DNA of 64,000 bases from Bacteroidales bacterium. Its GTDB lineage: Bacteria > Bacteroidota > Bacteroidia > Bacteroidales > Lentimicrobiaceae. Made by a program: the position numbers and the translations under genes. Under the pieces are notes generated by a model. It was given only the letters and a program-made list of their open reading frames with translations, searched no databases and was not told the origin of the DNA. This document shows, one piece after another, positions 62,657 through 64,000 of the stretch (the first letter of the stretch is position 1; each line of letters opens with the position of its first letter). The stretch covers positions 62,001 to 126,000 of the forward strand of contig JAEUTG010000044.1 of the NCBI GenBank assembly GCA_016788045.1, written 5' to 3'.

Positions 62657-64000
62657 ATGAAACGAACAATTCACCTGCTGCTGTCGTTAACAGCGCTTGC
62701 TCTCATCACCTTTGGTTGCAGCAATAAAAAAGAACACATGGAAAACGAACTGAGAACATTTATTGCCCGCTGGGAACAAACCATTGAACCCTTGCAGAAA
62801 GAAGCATACACTGCTTACTGGAATGCATCCATTTCTGGAAAAGATGAGGATTATGCTGTTTCTGAGCAGCTGCAACTGAAGCTGAACAGCATTTTCACCA
62901 ACAAGGAAGATTTTGCCCTACTTAAAAAGATCAGAGAATCGGGTTCAGTTTCCGATACTTTGCTCAAGCGGCAACTCGAAGTGCTTTACAACCAGTACCT
63001 TGGAAACCAGATTGATACCAGCCTTCTGGCAAAGCGTATCAAAATGGAAGTCGAAATCGAAAAGAAATACTCGAATTTCAGGGCAGAGGTAAATGGCAAA
63101 AAACTCACCGACAACGATGTTGAAGAGATACTCAAGACTTCAACCAACAGCGCCGAACTGCAGGCAGCATGGGAAGGGCACAAAAAGATCGGTGAACTGG
63201 TATCAGCAGACATCATCGCACTGGTTAAAACCCGTAATGAAATTGCGAAAGAACTCGGATTCAGCAATTACCACGCCATGAGCCTCGAACTCAGTGAGCA
63301 GAATCCGGATGACATCAGTAAGCTGTTCGACGAACTCGACGACCTGACCCGCGATGCCTTTGCCGGCCTGAAAGATGAGATAGATACTTACCTCGCAGCC
63401 AGACTCAGCATCTCTAAAGATCAGCTGATGCCATGGCATTACCAGAACCGTTTCTTCCAGGAAGCACCGGCCATCTACAGTGTTGACCTCGACAAATACT
63501 ACAAAAATCAGAGCATCGAGAAACTGACCTCCGATTATTACACCAGCATCGGGCTCGACATTTCGGATATGCTTGCCAACAGCGATCTGTACGAAAAACC
63601 GGGGAAAAATCAGCATGCCTACTGCATCGACATCGATAACGCCGGTGATGTAAGGATCCTGTGCAACATCAAACCCAATTACAATTGGATGAATACCATG
63701 CTGCATGAATTCGGACATGGTGTTTACGATAAGTACATTGACCGCAACCTGCCCTTCAGCCTGCGCAACCCGGCTCATACATTTACTACTGAGGCCATTG
63801 CCATGATGTTTGGCCGAATGGGCTCCAACCCACAGTGGATGAGGGACATGGGACTGATCGACTCTGTTGAACAGGCTGCCATTACCACAGAAAGCAACAG
63901 GATTCTCCGCCTTGAACAACTCACCTTCAGCCGCTGGGCTCAGGTGATGTACCGCTTCGAAAAATCACTCTACGAAAACCCCGGGCAGGATCTGAATGCC
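62657..64000 (+). CDS. Zinc metallopeptidase lipoprotein (M2/M3-like), partial
   Basis: The frame runs off the window end (448 residues visible). The signal peptide MKRTIHLLLSLTALALITFG ends in a lipobox Cys (FGCSNK). The helical N-terminal half (ENELRTFIARWEQTIEPLQK; AYTAYWNASISGKDEDY) looks like M2/M3 dipeptidyl-carboxypeptidases. The zinc motif HEFGHGVYDKY (HExxH) is at ~353 with the downstream Glu in TFTTEAIAMMFGRM as third ligand. It probably trims peptides in the periplasm. It is 60 bp after cysS. Confidence 0.88.
   Translation, partial: MKRTIHLLLSLTALALITFGCSNKKEHMENELRTFIARWEQTIEPLQKEAYTAYWNASISGKDEDYAVSEQLQLKLNSIFTNKEDFALLKKIRESGSVSDTLLKRQLEVLYNQYLGNQIDTSLLAKRIKMEVEIEKKYSNFRAEVNGKKLTDNDVEEILKTSTNSAELQAAWEGHKKIGELVSADIIALVKTRNEIAKELGFSNYHAMSLELSEQNPDDISKLFDELDDLTRDAFAGLKDEIDTYLAARLSISKDQLMPWHYQNRFFQEAPAIYSVDLDKYYKNQSIEKLTSDYYTSIGLDISDMLANSDLYEKPGKNQHAYCIDIDNAGDVRILCNIKPNYNWMNTMLHEFGHGVYDKYIDRNLPFSLRNPAHTFTTEAIAMMFGRMGSNPQWMRDMGLIDSVEQAAITTESNRILRLEQLTFSRWAQVMYRFEKSLYENPGQDLNA

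Overview
The window comes from a Bacteroidota chromosome, probably an environmental or anaerobic Bacteroidales-type lineage. Three things support this. One secreted protein ends in a C-terminal type IX secretion sorting domain. Promoter elements have the Bacteroidota form TTTG-N19-21-TAnnTTTG instead of -35/-10 boxes. Secreted FN3-like and Fibrobacter-major-paralogous (FISUMP) domain proteins are abundant. No rRNA, CRISPR array, IS transposase, integrase or reverse transcriptase was found; one complete tRNA gene is present.

Layout. (1) 1-8.73 kb, host-like: the end of a beta-propeller phytase, REP-like palindromes, a GH1 beta-glucosidase and a glycosyltransferase on the minus strand, a membrane protein, a large T9SS-exported PKD/Ig protein, and a small glycine-rich protein with a C-terminal sorting-tail look. 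(2) 8.738-56.277 kb, a proposed 47.5-kb genomic island. It is bounded by an exact 20-bp direct repeat that is the 3' end of a tRNA(CAU) gene: the tRNA is intact at 56.3 kb, and a displaced 3' tail with its own terminator lies at 8.7 kb. (3) 56.26-64 kb, host housekeeping: the tRNA, a HAD phosphatase, an NtrC-type regulator, dusB, a CPBP protease, cysS, a zinc metallopeptidase, and a MITE-like inverted-repeat element.

The left part of the island (8.86-26.2 kb, all minus strand, small gaps) is a dense defence cluster. From upstream to downstream it encodes a second HsdM, a UPF1-like SF1 helicase with a C-terminal Vsr/DUF559-type nuclease, and a tripartite HipB-HipS-HipT toxin-antitoxin. An ATGA overlap joins hipT to hsdM; then come hsdS, a small unknown protein, a PD-(D/E)XK nuclease, a membrane-anchored HEPN-like protein, hsdR, a membrane protein, a MUG/UDG-superfamily DNA glycosylase and a CBS-HEPN-like protein. 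Placement of a HipBST module inside the type I R-M operon and the co-transcribed glycosylase are the strongest leads here.

The right part of the island (27.3-56.2 kb, all plus strand) is an envelope-directed gene set. It holds an ECF sigma factor and membrane anti-sigma-like protein, a transglutaminase-like protein, a DUF4384-like protein, and four secreted caspase-family proteases with different sensor regions (CARDB-like, WD40, TPR, CARDB-like). Interleaved are proteins sharing a ~90-residue N-terminal beta domain joined to different C-termini (barrel, FISUMP or TonB), FISUMP lipoproteins with very divergent C-terminal loops, and a thioredoxin-like protein. This repeated pairing of exported caspases with FISUMP-type proteins is the best candidate for an undescribed system. 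The intergenic regions are filled by CTCTGTG-type repeats, nested short palindromes, and duplicated gene 3' ends.
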